NCBI GenBank assembly: GCA_016490735.1
Contig: JAEMWC010000007.1
Span: 727,501 to 791,500, forward strand
DNA length: 64,000 nt
Direction of reading: 5' to 3'
Source of the DNA: Pachyseris speciosa
Lineage: Eukaryota; Cnidaria; Anthozoa; Scleractinia; Pachyseridae
Below are positions 22,291-33,467 of this stretch, in pieces (the stretch's first letter is position 1; every line of letters starts with the position of its first letter). Made by a program: the position numbers and the translations under genes. The notes below the pieces were generated by a model that saw only the letters and a list, made by a program, of their open reading frames with translations, was not told where the DNA came from and made no database searches.

Positions 22291-22542
22291 TTAGAAATAA
22301 TCGAACGCAACTTCGCGATGCGAGAATAATTTGCATATATCCGATGTAAACAAACTGACACAAATTTAGACGCGATTGGATATATTTTACTACATGTAGC
22401 TCCATTTGAACATGAAGTTCGAGTGGCACCATCGTCTAAATCAACTGAATTCGGTGAAGTTAATCAATTTGATTTGTAAACACTTCAAGTTTCCTCAGCA
22501 GTCTACAATGTATTGATAAGTGACATGGGCTTCTGTCAGTGA

Positions 22543-24675
22543 CCATTGCAAAATGGATTCCCAGAAAACTTGGAATTCCTTGGAATTCCTAGGAATTCCT
22601 AGGAATTCCAAACAATTCCAAGTCATGCAAATTAGGATAAAGCCAACGGCTTGGACTTTCTTAGAATATCTGGGAATGTTTACTTATCCAGTTGGGAATA
22701 ACTTGGAATTCCTAGGAATTCCCAAAAATTCCAAGACTAAACAGAAATCGCATTTGGAATTGCTGAGAATTTCTGGGAATCAATGGCAAAATGAGACATC
22801 AAAATGCAAATTTGAGAATTAGGAGGTCAATCAACATCAATTTAAAGTTCCACTACTTTAGTTAAAAAAGACTGCAAAGTTTTGTGATTCTTTAAGATCA
22901 AGACTTTAATTCTTTCAAGGAGACACATTTATGACTAAGCCTAAACAAAGTGCTACTAAACACAACATAGCCCTAATAAAGACAAACAGACAATTACATA
23001 AAATATATATAATACAAACCTTAAGTCACGCATTTACTCAGTGACTTTTCCGAATTAATTAAAGCTCATGAAACTTGCGCGTTCTTTGAAATGAAATGGA
23101 CGTAAAAGCGAGCTCTAGAGTTAACGACGGATTTTTCTCACCTTCACCAACTCATTCGACTGTTTGCTTCCTCGATAACGATCGACAACAAACATCTAAA
23201 GGATGTTTTACACTGAACAGAAGATGCATCTCTTCATAACATGTGTTTTCGTCAAAATCTTCGCCAGAAATTGATTCACATTCGCTTGGAAAGCGAACAG
23301 AGCGTGTTTCCCTGAAGCCCCCAGTCAAGCACTCCAGCGGATGTTACACGGCAACCGCCAATGATAGTGTGCGAATTTTCACGTGACTATCCTCCTGCTT
23401 TTACTGAGCAAAGAACTTCTATTCATTCCCTCTTGGCGCCCATGTTTGAATTCTCTTTTCGTTTGGTCTAGAGTGCGAATAATTGTTCGTGAAGATGGTT
23501 TTTTGAGTGGTTTAGAAGGAGAATAACAACAGCGTTATTGTAGTAAATAAAAGACTGAAGTTTGTGGCGCCGATGTTGAACGAAATGAAGGCATCACCGT
23601 AGATGTATCAGCCGGCACGCGATTTAATAGCGGCAGGCAAGCCATTTATATTAAAAGCACGAATTTTGAAAGTGTTTGGTAAGTAAATACTCTCTCACTT
23701 TTATTACAAATAGGAACAGTTCTTAAATTATAAAAGCCCGTAACTTGTCAACAGCATAGTAAAGCTTGAAAGAACAAAATCATCGCGTAACAGAGTGCTC
23801 CTTGAACTGCCGTCGGCGGCAAAGTCTAATCCATCGCGGCCGCGGACGTTCGTATCTTGAGATCTTTGAATCGTCAGTATTTAACGGTTGTAAAACTACA
23901 GATCGAGTTAACTTTAGGCCAGTTATTCGCTAGGTCTAATTAATTATCTTGAGTACTCTAGTGAATGAATGACACTACATGTAATTTGCTAATGATCACT
24001 GACGAAATCTAATTTTTGTTTCAGACAGAACTGCTGGAGCAGGACATTGTACTGTGTACGTTAAACTTTGGAAAAAACAAATCCCGTTGGCCTATGTAGT
24101 TTAATGATTCGAAGTGATTTGTCTGCTCATTGTAAATAAAAATTTGTTGGACAACTTCAAATCAGTCTCATCCTTTGCTTTCATCACTAAAGGACTTATT
24201 TTAACATGGTCTTAGATGCTTAGGAGAACTGCTTAAAATTCACGGGTTAATTCTGGGATATATTTTTTGGATACAATGTCTGACTTGGAATTTCTGGGAA
24301 TTTCTAGGAACTTGAAACCTACATGTAAGCACTTATAACAGCAAAGCTGGGAATTCCTAGGAATTCCTAGGAATTCCAAGTCTTGTTTCATATGGCCTTG
24401 GAATTTCTGGGAATTTCTGGGAATTGAGAACAAGCACTATTTTAACTGGGAATTCCTTGGAATTCCTAGGAATTCCAAGTCCTATTCCATATGGCCTTGC
24501 AATTTCTGGGAATTTCTGGGAATTGAGAACAAGCACTATTTTAACTGGGAATTCCTAGGAATTCCAAGTCCGAATTTACCGTGAAAATTCACACCTCTCA
24601 TTCCTAGGAATTCCTAGGATTTCCTAGGAAATTCTTAGGAATTGCTAGGAATTCTCAAAGTTATTTCGCAAGGGG
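22543..24675. mobile_element. Element with GGAATTCCTA palindromic arrays at both ends
   Basis: Dense runs of GGAATTCC/CTAGGAATTCC words occupy about 22560-22790 and 24270-24660, with about 1.5 kb of unique sequence between. Outside the arrays the ends 'TTGCAAAATG' (left) and the complement of the right end 'TTGCGAAATA' could be short TIRs. On the right, a 99-bp unit containing 'GGAATTTCTGGGAATTTCTG' is repeated in tandem. No ORF with a real domain is present; the open frames over the arrays are repeat translations. Probably a non-autonomous DNA transposon; no target duplication was identified. Confidence 0.55.
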
Positions 24676-25452
24676 AATTAGCATGGCCTCTGAAATATAT
24701 TTTGATTGTTGACGTTGGAAACCGGTTTTAATAGAGTGCTTGTGTCGAAGACTGTAGGACTCATGAAGCCGAAAAATTTAAAGGAAGTTAGATTGATGAG
24801 GTTTTCCTAAAGGTACATATCGAGGAACAATTATTTTAGCTGCCATTACATTCTGGACTACTTTGTGTCGCCGCGGTTAAATCCTTTGTATATCCGATAC
24901 GCAGCACACCTAATATCACGATGCATTAGAAACGTGGTACATGCACATGTTTGGGTTGTATCACTATACAATAAACGAGTTTTAAAGAGGAGATCTTTTC
25001 ACTGAACGGACTTTTGTGAGATCAGCCGATGGGAATATGTTTATTTCAGGAACAGCCGGTCTGTTTTTGGCTCATTCGTTTGAAAAACATCAAATCTTCT
25101 CTTAGGAGAGAAATGTTACATGTGACAATACTATGAATATAAATTATCTGTTAAAATCATGTCTTATTTGCCCTCAGAGTTAGAATTATTAACCTTCCTT
25201 CAAAGAACTTTGTAAGCGCAGCAGAACTTCCGTTCCTGGGATGACGTCATACAAGCGCTGAACCCAATCTCCCCATAACTCGGTCGTGAAACAAAATGGT
25301 GGCGTTTTTGGTCGTAATTTCGAGACTTTACCGGGGCACAGAAAAGCGAAGATTCAACCGAATCAAAATTTTTTTCTCACGGTTGTGCTTCTAATTCAGA
25401 GACGAATCATTTAAAATAATAATAAAAAAATTGGGGGTTAGGGGCACTTTAA
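24676..25452. other. No gene; CRE-type site and possible upstream region
   Basis: The stretch contains TGACGTCA at 25242-25249 and 'AAAATGGTGGCG' at about 25296. It precedes the coding-like lead of the 27-bp repeat region and might be its promoter or first intron, but no start exon is visible. Confidence 0.3.
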
Positions 25453-25980
25453 TTACGAAAAAAATATTTTTTCGGTTTCTATGAAGCTTTCTGTCTCGAA
25501 ATTATTCCCGGGACTGATCACTGTGGAGGAAGACATGAAAAATGTGTCACAGGATTGGATGGCTCCCTATCAGACGCTGATGACTGTGTCACAGTGACAG
25601 GTGACTGTATGTCACATGCAAAGGACTGTGCTACATACACTGACTCTGTGTTAGCTGCTACTGACTATGATACGAAAACAGGTGAATGTACACCCAGTAA
25701 AAGTTGAGTAAAAGGCACAGCCGATAAAGTTGATGGGACTGATAACTGTGGGACAAAAGTTAAAGACCCACTAATAGGAACTGAAGTTTCTGCTGCAGGA
25801 CATGAAAACTCGGTGTCAGAAAATGAACTCTGAGCGACAGGAACTGAAACTAAAGTACGCGTGACAGGTACTACAACTGAAGTCTGCGTGGAAGAAACTG
25901 AAACTAAAGTCAGCAAGGCAGAACATGAAACCAAATTCTGCGTGTCGCGAACTGAAAGTGAAGTCTGCGTGGCAGGAAAA
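25453..25980 (+). pseudogene. Cys-rich coding-like lead continuous with the 9-residue repeats
   Basis: One plus-strand frame stays open from 25453 to 25980 apart from TGA at 25705 and 25831. The first 84 codons have protein-like composition with regularly placed cysteines (for example 'DADDCVTVTGDCMSHAKDC', then 'TKTGECTPSKS'). The same frame then enters the first 27-bp repeats and reads the T-E-T-E-V-C type unit before an indel near 25980. There is no ATG at the start; an AG at about 25486-25487 could be a splice acceptor. This suggests the minisatellite grew from, or still contains, the coding repeats of a secreted-type protein gene. No family is recognised. Confidence 0.4.
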
Positions 25981-28900
25981 CTGAAACAGAAGTCTGCGTG
26001 GCAGGAACTGAAACTAAAGTCTGCTGGCAAGAACTGAAACTGAAGTCTGCGTGGCAAGAAAACTGAAAATGAAGTCTGCGAGGCAGGAAAACTAAGACTA
26101 AAATCTCCGTAACAGGTACTGAAGCAGAAGTCTGAACTCAGATCTGCGTGGCAGGAACTAAAACTAAGTCTAGGGAAGTAAAACTAAAGTCTGCGTGGCA
26201 GGAATTGAGAATGAAGTCTGCGTGGCAGGAACTAAAACTGAAGTCTGGGTAACAAGAAGTGCTACTGAAGTTTTACTGGCAGGAACTGAGGAGAACGCTG
26301 CGTTCCAGGTACTGAGACTGAAGTCTGCGCGGCAAAGACTGAAACTGAAGTCTGTTTAAGAGGAACTAAAAACTGAAGTCTGCTTGGACAGAACTAGAAG
26401 TCTGCGTGGCGGGAACTAAACTTAAGTCTGCGTGGCAAAAAATAAAACTGAAGTCTGTGTGGCAAGAACTTAAACTGAACTCTGGGTGGCAGGAACTAAA
26501 AACTAAAAATTAGTGTGGCAGGAGCTAAAAGTAAAGTCTGTGTGACAGAAATTGAGATCTGCGTGATAGGAACTAAAACTGAAGTCTGCGTGGTAGGAAC
26601 TGAAAGTAAACTCTGCATGGCAGGAACTGAAGCTAAAGTCTACGTGGCAGAAGCTAAAACTTAAGTCAGCGTGTTAGGAACTGAAACTAAACTCTGTGTG
26701 GCAGGAACTAAAACTGAAGTCTGCGTAGTAGTAACTGAGCCTAAGGTCTGCTTTGCAGGAACTAAAACTGAAGTCTGCGTAGCAGGAACTGAATCTAAAG
26801 TCCGTGTGGCGGCAACTAAAACTGAAGTCTGCGTGGCAGCAACTAAACTGAAGTCTGTGTGACAGAAACTGAAGCTAACCTCTGTGTGACAGGAAATGAA
26901 GATAAAGTCTGCATGACAGGAGGAGAAACTGAAGTCTAGGTGACAAAAAGTGCAACTGAAGTCTTTCTGGCAGAAACTAAGCTAAAGTCTGCTTTGCAGG
27001 AACTGAAACTGACGTCTGCGTCACAGGAACTGAAAATGAAGTCTGTTGACATGAACTGAAACTGAACTCTGCTTGGAAGGCACTGAAAGTTAACTCTGCG
27101 TGGCAAGAACTGAAACTAAGGTGAGCGTGATGGGAAGAGCAACTGAAGTCTGCCTGGCAGGGACTAAACTGAAGTCTGTGTGGCAAGAACTAAACCTGAA
27201 GTCTGCGTGCCTAAAACCTAAAACTAAACTCTGCGTGGCAGGAACTAAAACTAAAACTTGGTTTGGCAGGAACAAAAACTGATATCTGTGCGGCAGGAAC
27301 AGAAATTGATATCTGCGTTACAGGAACTGAAACTGAAGTCTGCGTGACAGGAACTGAAACTGAAGTCTGCGTGACAGAACTGAAACTAAACTCTGCGTGG
27401 CAGGAACTGAAACGAAAGTCTGCGTGGTAGAAACTGAAACTCAAGTCTGCGTATTAGAAAACTGAAACTAAACTCTGTGTGACAGGAACTAAAACTGAAG
27501 TTTGCGTGGCAGGAACTACAAATGAAGTCTGTTTAGCTGGAACTGAAACTGAATTCTTCTTACAAGGAACTGAAACTAAAGATTGCGTTGCAGGAACTGA
27601 AACTAAAGTCTGTGTGACAGGAACTGAAACTAAAGTCCGTGTGGCAGGAACTAAAACTGAAGTCTGTGTGGCAGGAACAAAAACTGAAGCCTTCGTGACG
27701 GGAAGTGCAACTGAAGTCCGTGTGACACGAACTGAAACTTAATTTCTTATGTGGCAGGACCTAAAACTTAAGTGATGGGAAGTGGAAGTGAAGTCTGTGT
27801 GGTAGGAACTGAAACTGAAGTCTCCGTTACGGAACTGCAATTGAATTCAATGTCACAGAAACTGAAAGTGAAGTCTGTGTGGCAGGAACTGAAACTGAAG
27901 TTTTCGTGGCAGGAACTAAAACTAACGTCTTAGTGGCAGGAACTGAAGTTAAAGTCTGCGTGGCTGGAAATGAAACTGATATCAGCGTGATGGAAACTGC
28001 AACTCATGTCTTAGTGGCAGTAACTAAAACTGCAGTCTCTGTGGCAGAAACTGAAACCGAAGTCTGCATGACAGGAGCTAAAACTACAGTCTGCTGGCAT
28101 GAATTAAATCAGAAGTCTCCGTCTAGGGAAGTAAAACTTAAGTCTGCGTGGCAGGAATTGAGAATGAAGTCTGCGTGGCAGTAACTGAAACTGAAGTCTG
28201 AGTGACGGCAACTGCAACTAAAGTCTGAATGGTAAGAACTGGAACTAAAATCTGTGTGGCAAGAACTCAACCTAAAGTTCTCGCGACCGGAACTGAAACT
28301 TAAGTCTGCGTGGTAGGAACGGAATCTGAAGTAGGCATCACGGAAACTAAAACTGATGTCAGCTTGGCAGAAACTTAAAATGAAGTCTGCGTCGCAGGAA
28401 CTGAAACTGAAGTGAGTTTGACAGGAACTGAAACTAAAGTCTTCGTGGCCGGAACTGAAACTAAACTCTGCGTGGCAGGAACTGAAACTAAACTCTGCGT
28501 GACGGGATGTGCATCTGAAGTAAGCGCTCCAGGAACTAAACTGAAGTCTATGTCGCAGGAACTCAAACTGAAGACTGCGTGACGAAAACTGAAGCTGAAC
28601 TTTGGTTGATAGGAACTAAAACTAAAGTCGGCATGACGGGAACTAGAACTGAAATCTGGGTAACAAGAAGTGCAACTGAAGTTTTTGTAGCAGGACCTGA
28701 GCAGAAGTCTGCGTTGCAGGTACTGAAACTGAAGTTGGTTTGACGGAACTTAAACTTAAGTCTGCTTGGCAGGAACTGAAAGTGAAGTCTGCTTGGCAGA
28801 AACTGAAACTGAATTGTGTGTGACGTGAAGAGCAACTGAAATCTTTGTGGCAGGAACTGAACTGAAGTCTGCGTGGCAAGAACTGAAACCGAAGTCTTTG

Positions 28901-30560
28901 TAGCAGGAACTGAAACTGAGATCTGCGTGAAGGGAACTGAAACTGGAGTTTGTGTGGCAGGAACTGCAACTCAATTCTCAGTGCTAGGAACTCAAACTGA
29001 AGACTGTGTGGAAGAAACTAAAACTGCAGTCTACGTGGCAGGAACTGAAACTGAACTCTGCGTGGCAGGAACTAAAACTATTATCAGTGTGGAGGCACTA
29101 AAACTGAAGTCCTTTTGGTAGGAACTGAAACTGAGATCTGCGTGACAGGAACTTAAACTTAAGTCTGCGTGGCAGGAAGTGCAACTCTACTCTGCGTGGC
29201 AGAAACTAAAACTTAAGTCTGCATGGTGGAAACTGAAACTGAACTCTTCGTGGCAGGAACTAAAACTAAAATCGTGGTGGCAGGAACTGAAACTGAACTC
29301 TGTTTGGCAGGAACTGAAACTGAGATTTGCGTGACAGGAACTAAAAGTAAAGTCTGCGTGGTAGGAACTGAAGCTGAAGTATGTGTGGCAGAAACTGAAA
29401 CTGAAATATGTGTGGCAGGAGCTGCAACCCAAGTCTGTGTGGCAGGAACTGAAACTAAAGTCTGCGTGGCAGGATCTGAAACTAAAATCAGCTTGGCAGC
29501 AACTGATACTGAGGTCTGCTTGGCAGGAACTGAAACTGAAGTCTGCGTGACGGGAAGTGAACTGAAGTCTGTGTGACGGGAACTGAGACTGAAGTCTGCG
29601 TGGCAAAAACTAAAGCTGAGGTCTGTGTGACAGGAACTAAAGCTGAACTCTGCGTGTCAGGAACTAAAAGTAAAGTCGGTGTGGGAGGATCTAAAACTAA
29701 GGTCTTTGTGGCAGGAAGTGAGCAGAAGTGTGCGTTGCAGGTACTGAAAAAGAAGTCTGCGTCGCAGGAACTGAAACTGAAGTCTGTTTGACAGGAACTT
29801 AAACTGAAGTTTGCTTCGCAGGTATTGAAAGTTAAGTCTTCTCAGCAGAAACTAACACTGAGGTGTGCGTGACAGGAGGAGCAATTTAAGTCTGCGTGGC
29901 AGGAACTTAACTGAAATCTGTGTGACGGGAGCTGAAACTAAAGTCAGCGTTGCAAGAACTTAAACTGAAGTCTGTGTGGCAGGAACTGCAACTAATGTCT
30001 GTGTAAAAGGGAACTTCAACTGAACTCTGCTTGGCAGGAAATGAAAATTAATTCTGCGTGCCAGGAACTGAAACTGAAGACTGCGTTGCAGGAACTGAAA
30101 CTGAAGTCTGTGTGGCAGGAACTGCAATTCAAGTCTTTTTGGCAGGAACTTAACCTGAACACTGCGTGGCGAGAACTGAAACTAAAGTCTGTGTGGCAGG
30201 AACAGAAACTGAAGTCTGTGTGGCAGGAACTGAAACTAAAGTCTGCTTGGCAAAAACTAAAGCTGAAGTCAGTGTGGCAGGTACTCAAACTGAAGTCTGC
30301 GTGGCAGGAACTAAATCTCAAGACTGCGTGACGGGAATTGCAACTGAAGTTTGTGTGACATGAACTGAAAGTGAAGTCTAGGTTGCAGGAACTGAAACTG
30401 ACGTCTGTGTGGCAGGAACTTAAACTAAAGTCTGCGTAGCAGGAACTCAAACTGATTTCTGCGTGATGGGAAGTGCAAGTGAAGTCAGCGTGGCAGGAAC
30501 TGAAATAGAAGTCTCTGTGACAGAAACTGAAACTGAAGTCTGCTTGACAATAACTGAAGC
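25800..30560. repeat. Minisatellite, about 175 copies of a 27-bp unit
   Basis: The consensus unit is GGCAGGAACTGAAACTGAAG followed by TCTGCGT. It covers almost 4.8 kb with single-base substitutions and scattered 1-3-base indels and no long interruption. As 27 is divisible by three, every frame gives long open stretches: plus-strand frames read a V-A-G-T-E-T-E-V-C unit and minus-strand frames read D-F-S-F-S-S-C-H-A or T-Q-T-S-V-S-V-P-A units. The longest single open run is under 145 codons because indels break the frame. The array ends where 'GAAGCATGAGATAGAGG' begins. Confidence 0.95.
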
Positions 30561-30848
30561 ATGAGATAGAGGAGGCACGTTTGCAACGGAAGGTTCTTGG
30601 TCGTACAAGAAACTATCTACGATGCTTGCGACGCCCTTTGGTAGTTTTGAGTCCGATTTGTCTTCATTTGCTGCATTTGCAAAACTTCTGCGTAGACTGC
30701 TTCTTCGGCCATAGGTTCACTGGTCTCTTGTTGCCGAGATTTGTTTCTTTCTCTTTGGCTGTGTTGGAAAAAAGTAATTTGTGTTCCAAAGCGGCCGGCT
30801 TTTATTCCGGACAGAGTATCTCGTGATGACGATGAACTCTTAGACGAC
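30561..30848. other. Short flank with possible coding frame
   Basis: A plus-strand frame is open from about 30696 and contains 'VPKRPAFIPDRV' then an acidic run. It is cut by the tRNA-like composite and continues in the same frame after it (31874-32057). Frames on the minus strand (30617-30850) are also open, so strand is not certain. Confidence 0.3.
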
Positions 30849-30982
30849 AATTATGAGAGTGTGAATGATATATGAAATGAATCATATATGAACTGCGGAA
30901 ATGAAATCAAATGAAGAATGATCCTCGCAGTTGTGAACGCAATTTATGCAATTGCGAAAAGAAGCCTGAAAAAAAAAATACA

Positions 30983-31030
30983 GGACTTCAACGGCGTTTG
31001 AACCCGTGACCTCGCGATTACCGGTGCGAT

Positions 31031-31056
<26 letters not shown>
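30983..31056 (-). tRNA. tRNA-Thr(GGU)-like core
   Basis: 74 nt with a 7-bp acceptor stem, a 4-bp D stem, intact A and B boxes and one mismatch in the T stem (ACGCCG). The anticodon arm is 18 nt, one more than standard, which would give a non-canonical loop. Repeat-borne. Confidence 0.5.
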
Positions 31057-31071
<15 letters not shown>

Positions 31072-31196
31072 AGGTCAATTGTGGGTTCATATGTTCCCGT
31101 GAAAGAAATGAGTGTGAATGATATATGAAATGGATCATATATGAACTGCGGAAATGAAATCAAATGAAGAATGATCCTCGCAGTTGTGATTGACCT

Positions 31197-31211
<15 letters not shown>

Positions 31212-31237
<26 letters not shown>

Positions 31238-31285
31238 ATCGCACCGGTAATCGCGAGGTCACGGGTTCAAACCCCGTTGAAGTCC
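31212..31285 (+). tRNA. tRNA-Thr(GGU)-like core
   Basis: All of acceptor, D and T arms pair fully (one G-U). A box TAGCTCAGTTGG and B box GGTTCAAACCC are perfect, so Pol III transcription is plausible. The anticodon arm TCGC..GCGA encloses a 10-nt loop with GGU, abnormal for a working tRNA. Confidence 0.5.
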
Positions 31286-31447
31286 TGAATTTTTTTTCAG
31301 GCTTCTTTTCGCAATTGCATAAATTGCGTTCACAACTGCGAGGATCATTCTTCATTTGATTTCATTTCCGCAGTTCATATATGATCCATTTCATATATCA
31401 TTCACACTCATTTCTTTCACGGGAACATATGAACCCACAATTGACCT

Positions 31448-31461
<14 letters not shown>

Positions 31462-31488
<27 letters not shown>

Positions 31489-31535
31489 ATCGCACCGGTA
31501 ATCGCGAGGTCATGGGTTCAAACCCCGTTGAAGTC
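31462..31535 (+). tRNA. tRNA-Thr(GGU)-like core
   Basis: Same as the preceding plus-strand core except a C-to-T in the T arm (CATGGGTT), which weakens one T-stem pair. It has the same enlarged anticodon loop. Confidence 0.5.
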
Positions 31536-31698
31536 CTGAATTTTTTTTCAGGCTTCTTTTCGCAATTGCATAAATTGCGTTCACAACTGCGAGGATCATT
31601 CTTCATTTGATTTCATTTCCGCAGTTCATATATGATTCATTTCTTATATCATTCGCACTCATTTCTCTCACGGGAACATATGAACCCACAATTGACCT

Positions 31699-31712
<14 letters not shown>

Positions 31713-31739
<27 letters not shown>

Positions 31740-31786
31740 ATCGCACCGGTAATCGCGAGGTCACGGGTTCAAACCCCGTTGAAGTC
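31713..31786 (+). tRNA. tRNA-Thr(GGU)-like core
   Basis: Identical in all stems to the core at 31212. It is followed by a short T-run (ATTTTTTT) that could act as a Pol III terminator. Confidence 0.5.
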
Positions 31787-32304
31787 CTGAATTTTTTTCA
31801 GGCTTCTTTTCGCAATTGCATAAATTGCGTTCACAACTGCGAGGATCATTCTTCATTTGAATTATGAGAGTGTTCATTTACGAGATTCACGTGACGAGTT
31901 TGACTTTATCTCTCCTTTAATTCCAGGTGCTCTAAGTTATCAGAAACAGCGGCAGGAATTTTTTTCCCGAGAGCTTTGTACTTCATGTTGTTCCTTAGTA
32001 ATTTCATTTACCTGCTCTGGTTCTTTAGCTAAATTCAACCAATTCACAAATTCTTGAATCGTTTTGTGTGCTGAGTCCTTTAGTAATTGTAATTCGCTCG
32101 GTATTTTTCCACGATTTCTTCAGTCGGAGATCAATTTCTCAACCACGAGCCGCTTACGACGGAATTCTTTCCTGCAATCCACAGTCGCATTTTTCTTATT
32201 TCTAAAGTAAATTTGCGGCCCTTTTCGGTCATCTTTAGAAAACGAATGAGCCTCACAGAATGCTGATCCAAGTTTGTGTGTTTATCGACACTGTTCACTA
32301 CGAT

Positions 32305-33322
32305 TTATCCTAGACTGTTCACAGTCCTCTTTTTTACCGTGAGATCGTCGAGACAGTACGCGTCTTGTTAAAGGCGGCCATCTTGATTTTCAAACGTACC
32401 GAATCAGCGGGCCTCAGGGAGTTTGTATCTCTAGGGGGAGGGGAAGCGAGAAAAATAGAGGGACTGTGATAACATCACTGCGACTCGCATTCAAGGAGCG
32501 CGTTGCTCCAGCAACGCAGCCATCTGATTGGTCATTAGACAATAGAGGTTAATCTGTGTTGACAACACGTTTGGCTTACACTGACAAGCCGGCTCTTCTT
32601 GAAATATCACATTCAACCTTTTGAAGCGAGGATCTCCGTCACTTTCCACGCAAGTGATGTTTTCAGAAACAAATGCTGCCTTTATAAATTCGCATAAGGT
32701 ACTGACATTCCGAATTTTCAGGGCACATTTTGCGCAAACACGGGAAGACTTCTCCGTATCGTGTAGGATAACTACTCCGACATGCTTTCCAACGAGCTCA
32801 GCAAGAGGAGTGCTGCTAACTCCCGATTTCTGCGGAATTTTAAACAAATTATCCGTGGAAACACGGTATCTACCAGAAGACTTAAAAGCAACGCAATAAA
32901 AAAGGCCCGTACTAGAAATATCTGGCTTTTTAGCTGGCGGTTTAACCTTTTTTAGGTGTCAAAGAGAGCTTGTTCACCGCCTCCATTGCAAAACGACGTT
33001 TTGAGTTCACGCGACATTGATGTATCAAATGTCCGTCTGGGTATTTTCATTTGCCATGTTTTTTATCAGAGGCGGAGTTTGTTAATTAATAACTTAGGAT
33101 AGGCGTTAAATTCCTGTCACGCCCCCTGAACGCGAGTCGCAGTGATGTTATTACAGTCCCTCTATTTTTCTCTCTTCCTCCCATACCGTCCCCGCCTCCT
33201 AAGTAGATTTGACACTCTTCTCCAGGCTGACTCGGTACGTTTGAAAATCAAGATGGCCGCCATTAACAAGACGTTCTCGACGATCTCACGGAAAATAGAG
33301 GACTGTGAACAGTCTAGATATA
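32305..33322. mobile_element. DNA transposon-like element with about 200-bp TIRs
   Basis: The left arm from 'CTAGACTGTTCACAGTCCTC' (32310) to about 32500 and the right arm from about 33110 to 33317 are inverted copies. Shared segments include 'GGCGGCCATCTTGATTTTCA' and 'GTGATAACATCACTGCGAC' or its close variant. The interior carries a minus-strand ORF of 118 codons. The target duplication is not clear. The GGCCATCTTG in the TIR contains an inverted AAGATGGC, the core of YY1-type sites; a regulatory role is speculative. Confidence 0.75.
32491..32847 (-). CDS. Small Cys-containing ORF inside the TIR element
   Basis: An intact 118-codon frame starts at ATG 32847 (MFKIPQKSG). It contains 'RVCAKCALKIRNVSTLCEFIK', a C-x-x-C plus K-I-R-N-x-x-x-L-x-x-F arrangement that recurs, in my recollection, in cnidarian transposon-linked proteins with zinc-finger-like N termini. 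It could be the DNA-binding N-terminal exon of a transposase whose catalytic part is lost. The final 20 or so residues lie in the left TIR region. Confidence 0.5.
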   Translation of the reverse strand: MFKIPQKSGVSSTPLAELVGKHVGVVILHDTEKSSRVCAKCALKIRNVSTLCEFIKAAFVSENITCVESDGDPRFKRLNVIFQEEPACQCKPNVLSTQINLYCLMTNQMAALLEQRAP

Positions 33323-33366
33323 TTCCAACGGAAAGGCTTTTGACTCTACCGGCGCGGGTCCGAAGA

Positions 33367-33467
33367 AAGCACGAAACCCATTTGGCTCGAACAGGTTAAG
33401 TTTATTCCGTAACACAAAGCACAAAACCCGTTTGGCTTCAACAGCCTACGTTTATTCCGTGATCTCT
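33367..33467. repeat. Two-copy 51-bp tandem repeat
   Basis: The segment 'AGCACGAAACCCATTTGGCT...TTTATTCCGT' at 33367 is repeated from 33418 with about six differences. Confidence 0.8.

Larger units (their letters stand above)
30849..31873. mobile_element. Second four-unit tRNA-like composite, 14-bp target duplication
   Basis: Direct repeats AATTATGAGAGTGT lie at 30849-30862 and 31860-31873. Between them are four tRNA-like units in the order minus, plus, plus, plus, the mirror image of the composite at 5.06-6.21 kb. Cores are nearly identical to each other, so this insertion is younger. The first (minus) unit and the first plus unit meet at about 31188-31190, where one unit is truncated. Confidence 0.88.
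30696..32057 (+). pseudogene. ORF interrupted by the tRNA-like composite
   Basis: Removing the insertion and one copy of its target duplication leaves a single open frame from about 30696 to a stop at 32055-32057. It contains an acidic segment (DDDELLDDNYESVHLRD) and ends soon after a Cys-Ser-rich stretch. The protein is not recognised. The frame consistency across the insertion favours a real pre-insertion coding exon, but the opposing frame is also open, so confidence is low. Confidence 0.3.

Noticed and set aside
21774..22432. Several overlapping open frames on both strands
   Set aside because: GC-rich shadows of the zinc-ribbon/exonuclease part of the polymerase pseudogene.
22520..24433. 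Open frames with Leu-Glu-Phe-Leu-Gly-Ile-Pro repeats
   Set aside because: Translations of the GGAATTCCTA arrays, not genes.
25800..30560. Long open frames on both strands resembling repeat proteins (for example Ser/Phe-rich minus-strand frames)
   Set aside because: The 27-bp period is divisible by three, so all frames are automatically open for long runs; indels break every one of them. Only the lead at 25453-25980 has independent support.
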